From assembly GCA_019313605.1 (NCBI GenBank), contig JAFDAW010000139.1:1-7723 (forward strand): 7,723 bases of DNA. Reading direction: 5' to 3'. The notes beneath the pieces are model-generated. The model did no database searches, had not been told where the DNA came from, and saw nothing but the letters and a program-made list of their open reading frames with translations. Source of the DNA: Deltaproteobacteria bacterium (lineage in GTDB: Bacteria; Myxococcota_A; UBA9160; SMWR01). Shown here piece by piece: positions 5,961-7,723 of the stretch (the first letter of the stretch is position 1; each line of letters begins with the position of its first letter). A program made the translations under genes and the position numbers.

Positions 5961-7382
5961 TTATCCCTTGAAGCGCCCATCCCTTCGCGCGTCCTCCATT
6001 GTTTCTTCGATTCCCGCGCGAAGGATCTCAACCATTTCGTCGATCTGCTCGCGTGTGATAGTACACGGCGGAGACACGATGCACTGGTTGATGAAAGGCC
6101 GCAGGATCAAGCCGTTTTCCTGACAGTGCTCGTCGATGCGGTTTCCGATTTCGTAGTCGGCTGTCAGTGTGTCTTCGCCAGAGGGGTCGACCTCGCACTC
6201 GACACAAGCCATCAGGCCGACCCCACGCACATCACCGACGAGCGGGATGTCGCGAAGCTCCTGCCATCGCTCCTGGAAGTAGGGTGCAATTTCACGAACG
6301 TGTTCGGGGATTTTCTCGCGCTCGAGGATGTCGAGGTTCGCAAGGCCCGCTGCGCACGACGCCGGATGGCCCGAGTAGGTGAATCCGTTGGCGAAGACCG
6401 AGTGCGGTGAACCGGCTTCGCCCGCTTCTTTGATCAGGCGATCCGAGATGAAGGTGGCACCGAGGGGCAGGTAGCCCGACGAGATGCCTTTCGCGGTCGT
6501 GATGATGTCCGGGACGATGTCGAAGACGGTCTCGCTCGCAAAAATTTCCCCGCAACGTCCGAAGGCCGTGACGACTTCGTCGGAGATGTAGAGAACGTCG
6601 TGACGCCGGCAGACCTCGAGGCATTTTTTCTGGTAGCCGGGTGGCGGCACGATCACGCCACCCGATGCGAGGATCGGCTCGGCGATGAACACGGCGACAT
6701 TCTTCGCGCCGAGTTCGAGGATCTTGTTTTCGAGATCGGCGACCTTTTCGTCGCAGAACGTCTCGACGCTCATGCCTTCTGGGCGCCGGTAGGGATTCGG
6801 CGAAGGGAGGTGGTGGATGAATCCCTTCTCGAATACCTGATAGGTCTTGTCGCGCTCCTTCCCACTACAGGAAGCGCTGAGGTAGGTGCTTCCGTGATAG
6901 GCGCCGTCTCTCGAGATGATATGGCGCTTTTCGGGGCGGCCTAAGATGGAGTTGTAGAACATCACGAATCGAAGTGCGGTATCGACGGCGAGCGAACCTG
7001 CTGTGCTGAAGAAGACGTGGTTGAGGTCTCCAGGTGTCAAGGCCGTCAGCCGTTCGGCAAGTTGCGCCGCGGGAACGTTCGTAAACGACCAGGGGCTGTC
7101 GTAGGGCATTTCGGTGAGTTGCTTTGCAACCGCATCGGCGATCTCGGTTCGGCCGTAGCCGACATTGACGCACCACATCCCGGCGGGGCCATCGATGAAG
7201 CGATTTCCATCACTGTCGTAGACGTAGATTCCCTCGCCGCGCGTCAGAACGTGCCGCTTGTTCTGACCGAGGGTTTTCAGGTCTTCCCAGGGGTGGACGA
7301 ATTTGTTGTCTTTGGCCTGGATGTCTTCGGTGCCGCCGCCGGCCTCTGCTATGCCGAGACCCGCCGCGTTGTTCGAACTCAT
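5961..7382 (-). CDS. Class III omega-aminotransferase (pyruvate-type, SpuC-like)
   Basis: 473 aa, the length of omega-amino acid/polyamine:pyruvate transaminases, which are longer than the acetylornithine type. Motifs: YVYDSDGNRFIDGPAGMWCVNVGYGR (53-78, typical of the omega-TA N-terminus), FFSTAGSLAVDTALRF (124-139), DGAYHGSTYLSASCSGKERDK (159-179), FIAEPILASGGVIVPPPGY (232-250), DEVVTAFGRCGEIF (268-281), TTAKGISSGYLPLGA with catalytic K298, and GFTYSGHPASCAAGLAN (333-349). The third position of the usual GSE-AV phosphate-cup motif is Leu here (TAGSLAVD), as in some members of this clade. The ATG at 7382 has GGAG 5 nt upstream. It leads an operon with the LLM oxidoreductase. It is clearly a different subfamily from the aminotransferase at 3183-4460. 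Exact donor and acceptor are unknown; a putrescine, beta-alanine or alkylamine type are all possible. Confidence 0.9.
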   Translation of the reverse strand: MSSNNAAGLGIAEAGGGTEDIQAKDNKFVHPWEDLKTLGQNKRHVLTRGEGIYVYDSDGNRFIDGPAGMWCVNVGYGRTEIADAVAKQLTEMPYDSPWSFTNVPAAQLAERLTALTPGDLNHVFFSTAGSLAVDTALRFVMFYNSILGRPEKRHIISRDGAYHGSTYLSASCSGKERDKTYQVFEKGFIHHLPSPNPYRRPEGMSVETFCDEKVADLENKILELGAKNVAVFIAEPILASGGVIVPPPGYQKKCLEVCRRHDVLYISDEVVTAFGRCGEIFASETVFDIVPDIITTAKGISSGYLPLGATFISDRLIKEAGEAGSPHSVFANGFTYSGHPASCAAGLANLDILEREKIPEHVREIAPYFQERWQELRDIPLVGDVRGVGLMACVECEVDPSGEDTLTADYEIGNRIDEHCQENGLILRPFINQCIVSPPCTITREQIDEMVEILRAGIEETMEDARRDGRFKG

Positions 7383-7510
7383 AGATTCTCCATGAATGAT
7401 TGGCCGGGAAGGATATCCGGTTGTCGGAAATTGGCATACCCCGGCCTCTGGGCTCCGCGAGGCCCCTGAGAACGGACCCGCCGACTCGAAGAGGGCCGCG
7501 CGGTCTCTTT

Positions 7511-7545
7511 ACCGGAGGCTATGGTCTGCTGAACGGGCCTCCGGT
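7511..7545 (+). promoter_or_regulatory. 9-bp inverted repeat in the leader of the DUF2238 gene
   Basis: ACCGGAGGC (7511-7519) and GCCTCCGGT (7537-7545) are perfect inverted complements around a 17-nt loop. The element ends 10 nt before the GAGGGG ribosome binding site of the downstream gene. It could be a leader stem-loop affecting translation, or an operator for a dimeric regulator in the divergent promoter region 7383-7569. No confident promoter boxes were found in that region. Confidence 0.4.
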
Positions 7546-7569
7546 CGACTGGCTCGAGGGGCGATCGAC

Positions 7570-7723
7570 GTGAGCGACATGCCTATTTCGCGGCACCGAT
7601 GGGTCGCAACTCTCGCGATCGCGTTCGCCATCTGGTTCGCTGTTCTCGCGATCAACCCTGTGAGCCGTTCCACCTGGTTGTTGGAGAACGTGCTGGTCTT
7701 TGCGTTCGTTGCAGGCCTTGCCC
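7570..7723 (+). CDS. DUF2238 (YjdF-like) inner-membrane protein, N-terminus, cut by window edge
   Basis: 51 codons are visible before the right edge. The translation begins (GTG)SDMPISRHRWVATLAIAFA, then IWFAVLAINPVSRSTWLLEN and VLVFAFVAGLA. A first membrane helix spans about residues 12-27 and a second starts near residue 40. The order helix, then INPVSRSTWLLEN, then helix resembles the start of E. coli YjdF (DUF2238), whose first loop also carries a P-x-x-R-x-TW-LE pattern. No biochemical function is established for that family. The GTG at 7570 is preferred because GAGGGG lies 8 nt upstream; the in-frame ATG at 7579 would leave a 17-nt gap. It is transcribed away from the aminotransferase/LLM operon. 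Family assignment rests on a short segment. Confidence 0.68.
   Translation, partial: MSDMPISRHRWVATLAIAFAIWFAVLAINPVSRSTWLLENVLVFAFVAGLA

Noticed and set aside
5034..6410. 458-codon open frame on the plus strand
   Set aside because: It is antisense to the LLM oxidoreductase and the second aminotransferase, both of which have full family motifs. Long antisense frames are common at high GC.
7443..7464. GGCCTC / GAGGCC inverted repeat with a 10-nt loop
   Set aside because: It is only a 6-bp stem in GC-rich DNA, has no T-run and no upstream plus-strand gene to terminate; it is likely chance.
7521..7532. Three-codon leader peptide ATG-GTC-TGC-TGA inside the loop at 7520-7536
   Set aside because: The GGAGG before it is only 2 nt from the ATG, too close for normal initiation, and such a short frame arises easily by chance.
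1..7723. CRISPR array, tRNA/rRNA genes, transposase or phage genes
   Set aside because: No regularly spaced repeats, tRNA-like clover sequence, rRNA sequence or transposase/integrase motif was seen on either strand.

Overview
This is a GC-rich bacterial chromosomal window with dense, compact gene packing: ATGA/GTGA overlaps, frequent GTG starts and short intergenic gaps. The gene set is an Rrf2/SUF regulator followed by sufB, a LuxC/LuxE-type acid-reducing pair, an F420-type LLM oxidoreductase, two class III aminotransferases and a DUF2238 membrane protein. It fits a GC-rich Gram-negative of the former Deltaproteobacteria (Myxococcota / Desulfobacterota / Binatota-like). That placement is an impression from gene content, not a computed classification.

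Layout, left to right. (1) 1-589, minus strand: the first 31 codons of sufB, preceded by an Rrf2-family Fe-S-sensing regulator. Their shared promoter lies at 637-665 and is overlaid by an IscR type-1-like operator, with a second half-site directly upstream. (2) 800-4460, minus strand: a tightly coupled three-gene operon of a class III aminotransferase, a LuxE-family acyl-protein synthetase and a LuxC-family acyl-CoA reductase, with both junctions being 4-bp start/stop overlaps. (3) 4454-4490: a 30-bp divergent promoter gap whose two -10 boxes sit so close to the start codons that both flanking genes look leaderless. (4) 4491-5009, plus strand: folK. (5) 5010-5087: a 78-bp imperfect palindrome that exactly fills the space between two convergent stop codons. 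(6) 5088-7382, minus strand: a second class III (omega) aminotransferase followed by an LLM-class oxidoreductase. (7) 7383-7569: a divergent intergenic region with a 9-bp stem-loop just ahead of the next ribosome binding site. (8) 7570-7723, plus strand: the N-terminus of a DUF2238 (YjdF-like) inner-membrane protein, cut off by the window edge.

How the genes may work together: the most interesting reading is the 800-4460 operon. LuxE-type proteins activate a carboxylic acid as acyl-AMP and hold it as a cysteine thioester. LuxC-type proteins reduce the acyl group to an aldehyde with NADPH. A class III aminotransferase can convert an aldehyde to a primary amine. Together these would form a self-contained carboxylate-to-amine cassette. 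No luciferase, LuxD thioesterase or carrier protein is visible, so bioluminescence is not supported. The substrate is unknown. The regulator/sufB pair is Fe-S cluster assembly, probably under negative autoregulation through the operator described.
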